This document shows, piece after piece, positions 13,511-20,882 of a stretch of 21,847 nucleotides of DNA. The position numbers and the translations under genes are program-made. Position 1 is the first letter of the stretch. Each line of letters opens with the position of its first letter. The notes below the pieces were generated by a model that did no database searches, was not told the origin of the DNA, and saw only the letters and a list, made by a program, of their open reading frames with translations. This DNA comes from Prevotella sp. CAG:1058 (lineage in GTDB: Bacteria; Bacteroidota; Bacteroidia; Bacteroidales; Bacteroidaceae): NCBI GenBank assembly GCA_000433175.1, contig HF986728.1:14166-36012 (forward strand), in the 5' to 3' direction.

Positions 13511-13571
13511 CAAAAGGTTACCTTTTATAACGCAATAGGTTACCTTTTGGCGTGCAAAAGGTAACCTATTG
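13511..13571. repeat. cluster of three GGTTACC palindromic units
   Basis: Unit 1 at 13511-13527 contains the near-perfect palindrome AAAAGGTTACCTTTT. Units 2 and 3, CAATAGGTTACCTTTTG (13533-13549) and CAAAAGGTAACCTATTG (13555-13571), are perfect 17-bp inverted copies with a 5-base loop. They lie between the RNase HI stop and the acetyltransferase promoter. They could fold as a terminator-like hairpin, but no T run follows on the minus strand. They look like an intergenic REP-like repeat. Confidence 0.72.
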
Positions 13572-13629
13572 TAACGTAAAACACGGCCTTTTAGAAACCG
13601 TCTTTTTTCTATCGCATACAAGCGTCTTG

Positions 13630-14097
13630 TCACTTCCTGCCGAAGTCGGCAGGTATCTCGCCCCACTTGCGCGTGTCCCATTGTATAATAGGTACGCGGA
13701 ACTGGTGGGTTCTGAGCCATGTCTCGGCGCGCGCAACGATGTTATAAAGCTGTTCGGTCTTTGGCGTGCGCTCGAGTTTGGTCTTGCACTGCATCTTCCT
13801 CACCCACGTCATCGCCGTGAAGCTGTCGCTGTAAATGGTCTTGCGGATGCCTTTCTGCTCCATAAGCGCAAGGGCATGGACGATGGCAAGGAACTCGCCG
13901 ATGTTGTTCGTACCGAACACGGGACCGAAATGGAACACCACGGCACCCGTGGCAAGGTCTATGCAGCGGTATTCCATCTTGCCCGGATTGCCGCTGCATG
14001 CCGCGTCAACGGCCCATGCGTCGGCCGAAACCTCAGGCGGAAGCGGAAGCACCGTATCGTTGCGGTAATCAGGAGGGTTGTTTAATTCATAATTCAT
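13630..14097 (-). CDS. ribonuclease HI
   Basis: 155 residues from ATG 14097. The RNase H fold carboxylates are in place: D31 in VDAACSGNPG, E68 in NIGEFLAIVHAL, D91 in YSDSFTAM, and D151 in WGEIPADFGRK. It cleaves the RNA strand of RNA-DNA hybrids in the cytoplasm. The ending WDTRKWGEIPADFGRK is typical of Bacteroidetes RNase HI. The start is odd: the ATG and next few codons (MNYELN) lie inside the 34-bp inverted repeat of the neighbouring mini-unit (14081-14114). No other ATG is in frame before the fold begins, and a GTG at codon 16 is the only alternative. The repeat may thus have replaced the original start. Confidence 0.9.
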   Translation of the reverse strand: MNYELNNPPDYRNDTVLPLPPEVSADAWAVDAACSGNPGKMEYRCIDLATGAVVFHFGPVFGTNNIGEFLAIVHALALMEQKGIRKTIYSDSFTAMTWVRKMQCKTKLERTPKTEQLYNIVARAETWLRTHQFRVPIIQWDTRKWGEIPADFGRK

Positions 14098-14114
14098 AAT
14101 TCACAATTCATAAT
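14081..14114 (+). repeat. left 34-bp inverted repeat of the four-helix-bundle unit
   Basis: Exact reverse complement of 14633-14666 over 34 bases. It is built of AATTCATA and AATTCACA steps. It overlaps the start of the RNase HI gene. Confidence 0.85.
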
Positions 14115-14226
14115 TCATAAGGCAATAATCCGCAAATTTATAATTCACAGGTCATATTTTCCAAGGAAATAATCCGCAAGTTTTTGATTTTAAAATCATA
14201 ATCGTAAATAATGAGAATCTTAGACT

Positions 14227-14604
14227 CTACAATCTTGCCGTATCTGTATTTTCTTTCGTTCTCTTTATTATCGAGGTGAGTATTTTCAGTAATTCAACAC
14301 AATCAGAAAGCATACTTTCAGCCTGAGAAACCGTCACATATTCTGAATCACGCAATAACTCAATCCAATATTCAGTCTCGCTGGCTTCCTTCAACGCTAT
14401 ATTCAGCTTGGTAAGAAAGTCAGGACGAGTCTGGGCGCGCAGTGCTTCACGAACGTTGGCACCTATACTCGTACCACTCCTTAACAGTTGTTTGCCGATA
14501 ATGAAATTACCATCACGACTGCAAAGGAACTTATATAGTTTTACGCAACGTAAGCTGAAAGCATAACTTTTCTGCACAATCACATTGTCGTCCCTGTTCT
14601 TCAC
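14227..14604 (-). CDS. four-helix-bundle protein (23S rRNA intervening-sequence type)
   Basis: 125 residues with a GTG start at 14604, since no ATG is in frame nearby. Family signature: NVIVQKSYAFSLRCVKLYKF, then KQLLRSGTSIGANVREALRA (about 38-57), DFLTKLNIALKEASETEYWI (about 62-81), and a final long helix. This is the S23/IVP four-helix bundle family, also related to the Avd accessory protein of diversity-generating retroelements. Members encoded in rRNA intervening sequences have no proven role, while Avd binds nucleic acid. No reverse transcriptase or variable repeat is nearby, so a DGR is excluded. The gene stands alone within the 34-bp inverted repeats. Confidence 0.88.
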   Translation of the reverse strand: MKNRDDNVIVQKSYAFSLRCVKLYKFLCSRDGNFIIGKQLLRSGTSIGANVREALRAQTRPDFLTKLNIALKEASETEYWIELLRDSEYVTVSQAESMLSDCVELLKILTSIIKRTKENTDTARL

Positions 14605-14632
14605 TAGCCAATTTATAAATTATGAATTGTAG

Positions 14633-14666
14633 ATTATGAATTGTGAATTATGAATTATGAATTAAA
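14633..14666 (-). repeat. right 34-bp inverted repeat of the four-helix-bundle unit
   Basis: Exact reverse complement of 14081-14114. A partial extra array of the same AATTATGAATTG steps extends leftwards to about 14611. Its outer edge is three bases from the argS stop codon. Confidence 0.85.
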
Positions 14667-14669
14667 TAA

Positions 14670-16487
14670 TTACATTCTTTCTGGCATTTCGATACCCAGC
14701 AGGTTCATGCCGTTCTTCAATGTCTTGGCTACATTGGCGGCAAGTACAAGGCGCAAGACTTTCTCCTTGTCGCTGTCGGCGCCGAGGATGCTGTAATCGT
14801 GGTAGAACTGGTTGAACTCCTTGGTCAGCTCGTAACAGTAGTTGGCTATGCCGCTGGGGCTGTAGTCCAAGCCTGCCTGGCGCACGGCAGCGCCATACTC
14901 GTTCAACTTCTGTATAAGTTCGGTCTCCTTCTGGTTTACGGGATAGTCGCCTTCAAGCGTTGCAGGTATGCTGACGCCCTGTTCAGCCGCCTTGCGCATG
15001 ATGCTGCGGATACGTGCGTAGGTGTACTGGATGAATGGGCCTGTGTTGCCGTTGAAGTCGATTGACTCCTCGGGATTGAACAGCATGTTCTTGCGCGCGT
15101 CCACCTTCAGGATGAAATACTTGAGTGCGCCCATGCCCACGATGCGTGCAACGTTGGCGCGCTCGTCCTCGCTCATGTCGCTGAACTTGCCCAGTTCTTC
15201 GCTCGTACGGCGTGCGTCTTCAACCATCGCAGCTATAAGGTCGTCAGCGTCGACAACCGTTCCCTCGCGGCTCTTCATCTTACCGTTAGGCAGCTCCACC
15301 ATTCCGTAAGAGAAGTGGACAAGCTCCTTGCCCCACTTGAAGCCGAGGCGGTCGAGCAATATCGAGAGCACCTGGAAGTGGTAGTTCTGCTCGTTGCCCA
15401 CAACGTAAATCATCTTGTCGATAGGATAGTCGTTGAAGCGCATCTCGGCAGTGCCGATGTCCTGCGTCATGTAAACCGAAGTACCGTCTGAACGGAGCAG
15501 CAGTTTCTGGTCGAGACCCTCGTCAGAGAGGTCTGCCCATACGCTGTTGTCGTCCTTGCGGAAGAAAAGTCCCTTCTCGAGTCCCTCCTCAACCTTAGCC
15601 TTACCTTTCAAATAAGTCTGTGACTCGTAGTATATCTTGTCGAAACCTACGCCGAGAGCCTTGTAAGTCTCGTCGAATCCGGCGTAAACCCATGAGTTCA
15701 TCTTCTCCCAAAGTGCGCGCACCTCGGGGTCGTTCTGTTCCCATTTAACGAGCATCTCATGAGCCTCCTTGATGAGCGGAGCCTCATCCTTGGCCTTCTT
15801 CTCGGCCTCCTCGTCAGTCATGCCCTCAGCCTTGTATTTAGCCTCAAGCTCCTTTACCTCCTCGCGGTAGTGCTTGTCGAAGGCTACGTAATAGTCGCCA
15901 ATCAGGTGGTCGCCCTTCTTGCCGCTTGTCTCGGGTGTCTCGCCGTTGCCCCACTTCAGCCATGCCAGCATGGACTTGCAGATGTGTATGCCGCGGTCGT
16001 TTACTATGTTGGTCTTTACGACGCGGTTGCCGTTGGCCTGCATAATCTGCGCAAGGCTCCAACCGAGCAGGTTGTTGCGCACGTGTCCCAGGTGGAGCGG
16101 CTTGTTGGTGTTGGGCGACGAGTATTCGATCATCACCAGCGGAGAGTCTTCTCCGGCCTTCTTCTCGCCGAAGTGCTCGTCGGCGTTGATGTCGGCCAGC
16201 AGCGCCAGCCATGCCTTGGGCGACACTACGAGGTTAAGGAAGCCCTTAACCACATTGAACGATGCCACGCACGGCTCGTTGTCCATCAGGTACTGGCCTA
16301 TCTCCTGGGCCGTTTCCTCAGGCTTCTTGTGCGACATCTTCAACAACGGGAACACGACAAGTGTAAGATGTCCCTCGAACTCTTTTTTGGTCTTCTGCAG
16401 CTGCACCATCTTTGCAGGCACTTCCTGACCGTACAGCTCCTTGACTGCCTTGAGCACGGAGTTGTTTATTTCGCTTGCTATATTCAT
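14670..16487 (-). CDS. argS: arginyl-tRNA synthetase
   Basis: 605 residues, ATG at 16487. N-terminal additional domain (about 1-110) that contacts the tRNA elbow. Class I catalytic core opens with YSSPNTNKPLHLGHVRNN (HIGH motif as HLGH) and includes VVKTNIVNDRGIHICKSM and YVVGNEQNYHFQVL. The KMSKS equivalent is GKMKSREGTVVDADDLIA. A helical DALR anticodon-binding domain closes the protein, ending in NLLGIEMPERM. It charges tRNA-Arg with arginine and is essential, so it marks this as host chromosome. Length is normal. Its stop lies three bases from the inverted-repeat unit, which therefore did not disturb the coding sequence. Confidence 0.98.
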   Translation of the reverse strand: MNIASEINNSVLKAVKELYGQEVPAKMVQLQKTKKEFEGHLTLVVFPLLKMSHKKPEETAQEIGQYLMDNEPCVASFNVVKGFLNLVVSPKAWLALLADINADEHFGEKKAGEDSPLVMIEYSSPNTNKPLHLGHVRNNLLGWSLAQIMQANGNRVVKTNIVNDRGIHICKSMLAWLKWGNGETPETSGKKGDHLIGDYYVAFDKHYREEVKELEAKYKAEGMTDEEAEKKAKDEAPLIKEAHEMLVKWEQNDPEVRALWEKMNSWVYAGFDETYKALGVGFDKIYYESQTYLKGKAKVEEGLEKGLFFRKDDNSVWADLSDEGLDQKLLLRSDGTSVYMTQDIGTAEMRFNDYPIDKMIYVVGNEQNYHFQVLSILLDRLGFKWGKELVHFSYGMVELPNGKMKSREGTVVDADDLIAAMVEDARRTSEELGKFSDMSEDERANVARIVGMGALKYFILKVDARKNMLFNPEESIDFNGNTGPFIQYTYARIRSIMRKAAEQGVSIPATLEGDYPVNQKETELIQKLNEYGAAVRQAGLDYSPSGIANYCYELTKEFNQFYHDYSILGADSDKEKVLRLVLAANVAKTLKNGMNLLGIEMPERM

Positions 16488-16521
16488 TTTCTAATACGCT
16501 TTTTATTTGTTATTCTGGGTG

Positions 16522-16529
16522 CAAAGTTA
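16522..16529 (-). promoter_or_regulatory. -7 box for argS
   Basis: TAACTTTG on the minus strand, about 35 bases before the ATG at 16487. A second TAACTTTG lies at 16568-16561. Neither has a clear TTTG partner. Confidence 0.42.
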
Positions 16530-16648
16530 CTAATAAAAAGTGATAAACAGAAAAATGTTGCAAAGTTATTGAAAGATAGGCGTTTCCATATAAAATAACG
16601 GCAGGAATACGGTTCTGGAAGTAATAAAAAGTGAATAATAATTACAAA

Positions 16649-16699
16649 TTGAAGCGTAAGCCGCCTGTCGGGTGGCGTTGCGGGCGGCTTACGCTTCAA
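16649..16699 (-). terminator. strong hairpin terminator after the kinase operon
   Basis: TTGAAGCGTAAGCCGCC (16649-16665) and GGCGGCTTACGCTTCAA (16683-16699) form a perfect 17-bp stem with a 17-base loop. It starts nine bases beyond the kinase stop (16709), and on the minus strand it is followed by a T-rich stretch. It separates the five-gene operon from argS. Confidence 0.85.
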
Positions 16700-16708
16700 C
16701 ATACGGCT

Positions 16709-17683
16709 TCATTGCCCTACACCGGGCCATTCATAATAGTCCATGGCCCTATTGTTGTCAGACGAGACAGAAGTGCTGTCAGCCGCACCGCCACCCTGTC
16801 CTGACTGGTTGCGGAATATCCCTAAAGCCACCAGCACGGCAAGCACCGCCGCCACACAGGCAAGAACGATGACAGCCACACGCTGCGACGGCTTTGCCTG
16901 CGGCAACTCTACGGCTTCCCTTATACAAGAGGGACGTTCGGCGGCTTTCATCCTGGTGCATGCCTTGCCTATACGCATAAGGGCGGAGTCGCCCGTCCGT
17001 CGTGCCATGTCCTTTACTACGACGCCGAACGAGTACACATCGGCCTGCACATCGGCCTTGGCATCGGGCAGAAGCTGTTCCGGTGCAATGTACCCGGAAG
17101 TTCCCGCAGGACACTTCAGCACGTTGAAATAGTCGCTGTCAGAAAGGCTGAAGTCAATCAGCTTGACGTTATGCCCGTTGTGCGTTACCATTATGTTCGT
17201 CGACTTCAGGTCGCGGTGTACTATCTGCTTGCTGTGCATGTATTCCAAAGCATCGGCAAGCTGTTCTGTTATACGGTGTGCGGTGTCGGCCGTTAGCGCA
17301 TTGGCATCCATGACGTCCTTGAGCGTGTCGCCGTCGATGTATTCAATAACGATTGCCGCACCTATGCCTTCGACTTCCTCCATGCCTATCGTGCGGCAGA
17401 TGTGCGGATGGTCAAGTTGCAGGCCTATCTCGAACTCCTTGACAAGAGCCTGGCGGTAAACAGGAGTATAGAGGAAATCGGGCTTCAGGCATTTGAGCAT
17501 ATAACGCTTGCCGTATCGCGTAGCCGAAAACAGGCGGGTGTGACCCGAAGCCGAGACATACACCTCGCGGATGTTGTCAAAGCCGTTTTGTACGGGTATG
17601 GGCGAGGACTCGGTTAGTTCTCCGTCTATATCTTGCGTATACCCGGACGTACTGTCGTTCATTTTGTCTCCAAGATTATTCAT
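16709..17683 (-). CDS. membrane-anchored Ser/Thr protein kinase
   Basis: 324 residues from ATG 17683 (MNNLGDKMNDS). That ATG overlaps the upstream stop by 4 bases, and a longer in-frame extension would overlap that gene by 57 codons, so it is rejected. Hanks-type kinase: K64 in RYMLKCLK, H156-R157-D158 with N163 in IVHRDLKSTNIMV, D177-F178-S179 in KLIDFSLSD, and APE as APEQ (200-203) after GTSGYI. The usual DFG glycine is serine, and the glycine-rich loop is poor (VSASGHTRLF). One membrane segment at about 269-290 (VAVIVLACVAAVLAVLVALG), then a tail of about 34 residues outside. The metal-binding aspartate is kept, so activity is plausible. It ends a five-gene run with envelope proteins, which are likely partners in an envelope signalling route. 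Confidence 0.9.
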   Translation of the reverse strand: MNNLGDKMNDSTSGYTQDIDGELTESSPIPVQNGFDNIREVYVSASGHTRLFSATRYGKRYMLKCLKPDFLYTPVYRQALVKEFEIGLQLDHPHICRTIGMEEVEGIGAAIVIEYIDGDTLKDVMDANALTADTAHRITEQLADALEYMHSKQIVHRDLKSTNIMVTHNGHNVKLIDFSLSDSDYFNVLKCPAGTSGYIAPEQLLPDAKADVQADVYSFGVVVKDMARRTGDSALMRIGKACTRMKAAERPSCIREAVELPQAKPSQRVAVIVLACVAAVLAVLVALGIFRNQSGQGGGAADSTSVSSDNNRAMDYYEWPGVGQ

Positions 17684-18258
17684 TTCGTATCGCCGATGAC
17701 ATTTATTATTGTCAAGCCTCCGTTGCGCCCTGCCACGAACGGTGACGTGCGTGTGTCGCCCCGGTCTATGTAAGGGAGGTAAAGCGGCTGGTTCTTTATG
17801 AAGCAGCCTGTCATGAATACATCGCCACGCTGAAGTTTGCTGTTTTCCGAACAAACGACCTTGAACTTGCTTTCACCAAGGTACTCAAGATATACAAGCC
17901 GGTTAGGACTCCAGCCTATCTCGACCGTAGAACCAGGCCTTATGTCGCTGCTTACAAGCTGGTTGGCGTTAAAGAACGACGAGTTGTATTTAGTGCTTGT
18001 CTTTAACCATGACACGAAAGAGTAGTAGTTTTCATGTCCCAGATAACGTGCAAGCATGTCAAGTGTCACAACCCGCGGCTTGTGGGAGTCGCCCACATAA
18101 CCCCAAAGCCGTTTCAGCGTCGACGCCGAAATGCTTTCCCCTATGTCACGGCTTAAACGAAGCGAAAATTCCTCGAAGTCGGTAGTAGTGTTCAGTCCCC
18201 TGCCGTATTTCTGCATTATAAGTTGTTTCAGCTCTTCTATTTCAGGTGTATTGCCCAT
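17680..18258 (-). CDS. possible DNA-binding regulator or kinase partner, unknown family
   Basis: 192 residues, ATG at 18258. The N-terminal half is helical and begins GNTPEIEELKQLIMQKYG, then DIGESISASTLKRLWGYVGD and TLDMLARYLGHENYYSFVSW. This looks like an HTH-type domain common in Bacteroidetes proteins of this layout. The C-terminal half is beta-rich (VEIGWSPNRLVYLEYLGESK...). I do not recognise a named family. The stop overlaps the kinase start by 4 bases, so the two proteins are made together. A role as substrate or cytoplasmic output of the kinase is inference. Confidence 0.65.
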   Translation of the reverse strand: MGNTPEIEELKQLIMQKYGRGLNTTTDFEEFSLRLSRDIGESISASTLKRLWGYVGDSHKPRVVTLDMLARYLGHENYYSFVSWLKTSTKYNSSFFNANQLVSSDIRPGSTVEIGWSPNRLVYLEYLGESKFKVVCSENSKLQRGDVFMTGCFIKNQPLYLPYIDRGDTRTSPFVAGRNGGLTIINVIGDTK

Positions 18259-18282
18259 TTGTCTTATGTATGTCTGTTTGTT

Positions 18283-19908
18283 TTAGTATTCCACGATATT
18301 CTCAAACATCCCCCAGTCAGGGTCGTTCTTATACCAGCCTTTATACCCTTTGGGCACGTGCAGCGTACATGTCTTTGTAAAGGCGGTCGTGCGACTGGTG
18401 AAAGCGTTGTCATTACAAACCGGCGGATATTTGGCTTCTATATAAAGGTGCTCAAGCGGACAACCGTCGAACACATAGTCGGATACAAGCTCGGTCTGCG
18501 AGCCGAGCCTTACCACGGTAAGTTGCGAACAGTTCTGGAATGTGGCGGTCGGGACAAGACGCAGCGCTTCGGGCATATCTACCTCCTGCACCTTGCTGTT
18601 GAAGAACACTGCCTGCCCTATCGTCCCAATATTGTCAGGAAGGGTGAAGCGTGTGATGCTGCATTCCTGGAAAGCATAGTCGCCTATTGAAACAACGGTT
18701 GAAGGCAAGGTATAATCACCGTCTTTCCCCATCGGGAACCATACTATCTCCGAACCGTCCGCATTGAAAAGCACGCCGTCCTTACTGCTGTAAGATGTAT
18801 TTGCCGGCGATACATTTATCTCAGAAAGCGACACGCAACCAGCTGACGGAATCAAAGATGACATCGAGGCAGGTATCTCCAGCCGACTTAAAGATGTGCA
18901 ACCCGTAAAAACGTTCTGTTCCATTACAGTGGCACCGATAGGGAGGCTGATGCTCTTCAGGCCTGTACAGCCGGCAAAAAGCCCGTAGCCCACCACGTCG
19001 TCTTGTGTGTATCTCGACTCTACATAGTTACCGCCGCCCGCCACGATTTTTGCATCAGCAAGGTTTATCCTTTCCAGCTTCCCCGGAGTCTCGTTCCCGT
19101 AGAAATCCCTTCCGGCCATCTGCCGCAACAGGTTGAGGTCGTCGCCGTTCATGCTGCCTACGAACGAAAGCTCGATATATGAGTACTTGTCTTCACCGAT
19201 AAGCTCTTCCAGTTTGCCTGCCGCTTCAAGTACTACGGCATTGGTTGTGGTTATCTTGGTCGGTTCGCCCTTTGATTCGCCGGCCCGGCTGGCAGCAAAA
19301 GGTATAAGGCTGTATGTCGAGTTTTGCTTCAGGCCGCCTATGCGTATTCTGTAAGAACCGTCAGTACTTTCCGTCTGTTCTGATATTACTTTCACAGAGT
19401 CGCCGCTGTTTTCCTCCGTAATGTAACATCCGGTTTCGATAATACTCTCGCCGCCGTCGTCTGTTATCGCATAAGAGGCAATCACGCTTGTAGGTCCCTG
19501 GCTCAAGACTGTCAACATGCCAACCTTAGGCTTGTCGTTGGGCATGGTTGTGAATGTCCTGACATCGCTGTTTATTACGGCAGAACCATTGCCGCCCTGT
19601 AAACGGAAATAGTATGTCGTGCCGGCTGTAAGTCCGACCAGGCGCAGCGAAACCTTGTTGTCATTTACAACCAGTTCCTTCGAACTGTATTCAGGCTCCG
19701 CCGTAGTACCATACAGGAAATGAAGGGTCGGCATGTCAGTATTCCTCTGAAGTTCGACACCGCCTGACAAGGTTGCTTCCGTACGCGTAATATCCGCCGC
19801 CTCGTTCACGTACAGCAGCGGTTCTATGCTGTCAGGCGCATTGTCGTCACTGCACGACAACAGCCACATCAAACTGAAGATACATATAATAAGCCTGCAA
19901 TATCTCAT
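18283..19908 (-). CDS. BspA-like leucine-rich-repeat lipoprotein with Fn3-like domains
   Basis: 541 residues, ATG at 19908. Signal peptide with lipobox WLLSC (C19), followed by SDDNAPD, an acidic surface-export-type signal. Two Fn3-like beta domains lie at about 33-122 (LLYVNEAADITRTEATLSGG ... YYFRLQGGNG) and 125-222. From about 230 to the end there are LRR_5 (BspA/TpLRR) repeats such as GYGLFAGCTGLKSISLPIGA, YAFQECSITRFTLPDN and VFDGCPLEHLYIEAKYPPV, closing with a typical C-terminal cap (LHVPKGYKGWYKNDPDWGMF). BspA-type proteins bind host proteins or other bacteria at the cell surface. The start overlaps the upstream stop by 4 bases, so it is part of the kinase operon. Confidence 0.88.
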   Translation of the reverse strand: MRYCRLIICIFSLMWLLSCSDDNAPDSIEPLLYVNEAADITRTEATLSGGVELQRNTDMPTLHFLYGTTAEPEYSSKELVVNDNKVSLRLVGLTAGTTYYFRLQGGNGSAVINSDVRTFTTMPNDKPKVGMLTVLSQGPTSVIASYAITDDGGESIIETGCYITEENSGDSVKVISEQTESTDGSYRIRIGGLKQNSTYSLIPFAASRAGESKGEPTKITTTNAVVLEAAGKLEELIGEDKYSYIELSFVGSMNGDDLNLLRQMAGRDFYGNETPGKLERINLADAKIVAGGGNYVESRYTQDDVVGYGLFAGCTGLKSISLPIGATVMEQNVFTGCTSLSRLEIPASMSSLIPSAGCVSLSEINVSPANTSYSSKDGVLFNADGSEIVWFPMGKDGDYTLPSTVVSIGDYAFQECSITRFTLPDNIGTIGQAVFFNSKVQEVDMPEALRLVPTATFQNCSQLTVVRLGSQTELVSDYVFDGCPLEHLYIEAKYPPVCNDNAFTSRTTAFTKTCTLHVPKGYKGWYKNDPDWGMFENIVEY

Positions 19909-20882
19909 TTCTTTCCTAATCTAATACCAACACCTATGTTACCGTGCCATTGCTTCCCGGCTATTGTTGACGCCGACGCCATGACACTTAACCTGCCAAA
20001 TGCCACCACTACGCCAAGCTCGCCAGCCACGCCGGCATGCGTGAGACCTTTGTTGAGGGCGTATCCTCCGCCTTCGCTTTCAGCCAGCTTCCATGCGGTG
20101 GCAGTACGTCCGTAGCCTGCCCCCTCAAATATACATACATTACGCCACAGACGGTGGATTAATCCTGCCGTTATGGCGTAATTTGAGCGGCGCACGTCGC
20201 CGGTGTAATAAGGTTTTATGCTGCTACTTCCTATATATCCTTCCTTGTTGCATTCAAGTCGTGTTTCGCCTACCGACCGCATGTCGCTGCGTGCGTGAAC
20301 GAACATTCCGTGACGCCGCATTACGGCAAACATAACTCCGAACGACGGTCCGTTGCTGTGGAAAGAGCTTGTAACCATGGCGTAAAAAGCCACAGGCACT
20401 TTTACTTTGGGCTTCGTTACAGCCACGGTGTCGACTACTGTTTTCGTAAGTACAACCGTATCATGCTCAACCGTAACCTGCGGCTCGGGCATGCCTATTT
20501 TAAGTTCGTAAGTCATGCGTTCCTCGAGCGGGGACGGGAACCTGTAATCCCTAAGAACTCCGAGGACTGGATGCTTGATGGTTATTTTCCTGGAACCTTG
20601 CGGAAGATAAAGCAAAATCTCGCCAACATCGTCTTTTCTTTTTACAATGCCCAACGGCGAGGAAAAAGCGAAATCAGAACTGGCAATGACCTTGACAAGT
20701 GCACAGGCGTCGCCGTTCAAATCGCGCACAGGCGATATGAACGCACTTACATCGTTAGGGAGCTGCCGGAAACCCTCCACACGAAAGTCCTGAGCATAAA
20801 GCCTTACGCATCCTGCCACCATCAGCACAAACAACAACATGGCCGAACGGCACATATACGCAGGCATGAAAAATCTTGTCAT
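19905..20882 (-). CDS. exported protein with probable outer-membrane barrel
   Basis: 325 residues from ATG 20882, whose first base overlaps the upstream TGA (TGATG). A GTG one codon earlier is less likely. Signal peptide over about residues 1-31 (AMLLFVLMVAGCVRLYAQ), with cleavage after YAQ likely. The mature N-terminal domain (about 32-130) has beta strands (VEGFRQLPNDVSAFI ... GSRKITIKHPVLGVLRDYRF), a fold seen in other Bacteroidetes exported proteins. A linker (VTVEHDTVVLTKTVVDTVAV) follows. The last 150 residues have the alternating pattern and glycine-aromatic content of an outer-membrane beta-barrel (ITAGLIHRLWRNVCIFEGAG, GNIGVGIRLGKK). Exact family not recognised. It would sit in the outer membrane as part of the kinase operon. 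Confidence 0.68.
   Translation of the reverse strand: MTRFFMPAYMCRSAMLLFVLMVAGCVRLYAQDFRVEGFRQLPNDVSAFISPVRDLNGDACALVKVIASSDFAFSSPLGIVKRKDDVGEILLYLPQGSRKITIKHPVLGVLRDYRFPSPLEERMTYELKIGMPEPQVTVEHDTVVLTKTVVDTVAVTKPKVKVPVAFYAMVTSSFHSNGPSFGVMFAVMRRHGMFVHARSDMRSVGETRLECNKEGYIGSSSIKPYYTGDVRRSNYAITAGLIHRLWRNVCIFEGAGYGRTATAWKLAESEGGGYALNKGLTHAGVAGELGVVVAFGRLSVMASASTIAGKQWHGNIGVGIRLGKK

Larger units (their letters stand above)
13166..13629. other. 464-base gap between acetyltransferase and RNase HI genes
   Basis: No convincing gene on either strand. Short frames here lack motifs, and several arise only from GC-rich sequence. It holds a -7 box for the acetyltransferase gene (13281-13288) and the GGTTACC repeat cluster (13511-13571). 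The stretch 13300-13500 shows nothing else that I can support. Confidence 0.55.
14081..14666. mobile_element. 586-bp inverted-repeat unit with one four-helix-bundle gene
   Basis: Perfect 34-bp inverted ends enclose a single gene (14227-14604). The right end stops three bases from the argS stop codon and the left end runs into the RNase HI start, so the unit fills the whole gap. No target duplication is obvious. Inside, AATAATCCGCAA occurs twice (14124-14135, 14168-14179), and GATTTTAAAATC (14186-14197) is a perfect palindrome. The layout, inverted ends that would make a long hairpin in RNA around an IVP-type gene, recalls the intervening sequences of 23S rRNA genes. Mobility is inferred, not shown. 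Confidence 0.55.

Noticed and set aside
14081..14666. CRISPR array or diversity-generating retroelement
   Set aside because: The AATTCATA steps have no regular spacers, there are no cas genes, and no reverse transcriptase or variable-template repeat pair accompanies the Avd-like four-helix-bundle gene.
17684..17854. Longer start for the Ser/Thr kinase
   Set aside because: The extra 57 residues overlap the upstream gene and are low-quality sequence. The ATG at 17683 with a 4-base overlap is the normal coupled arrangement.
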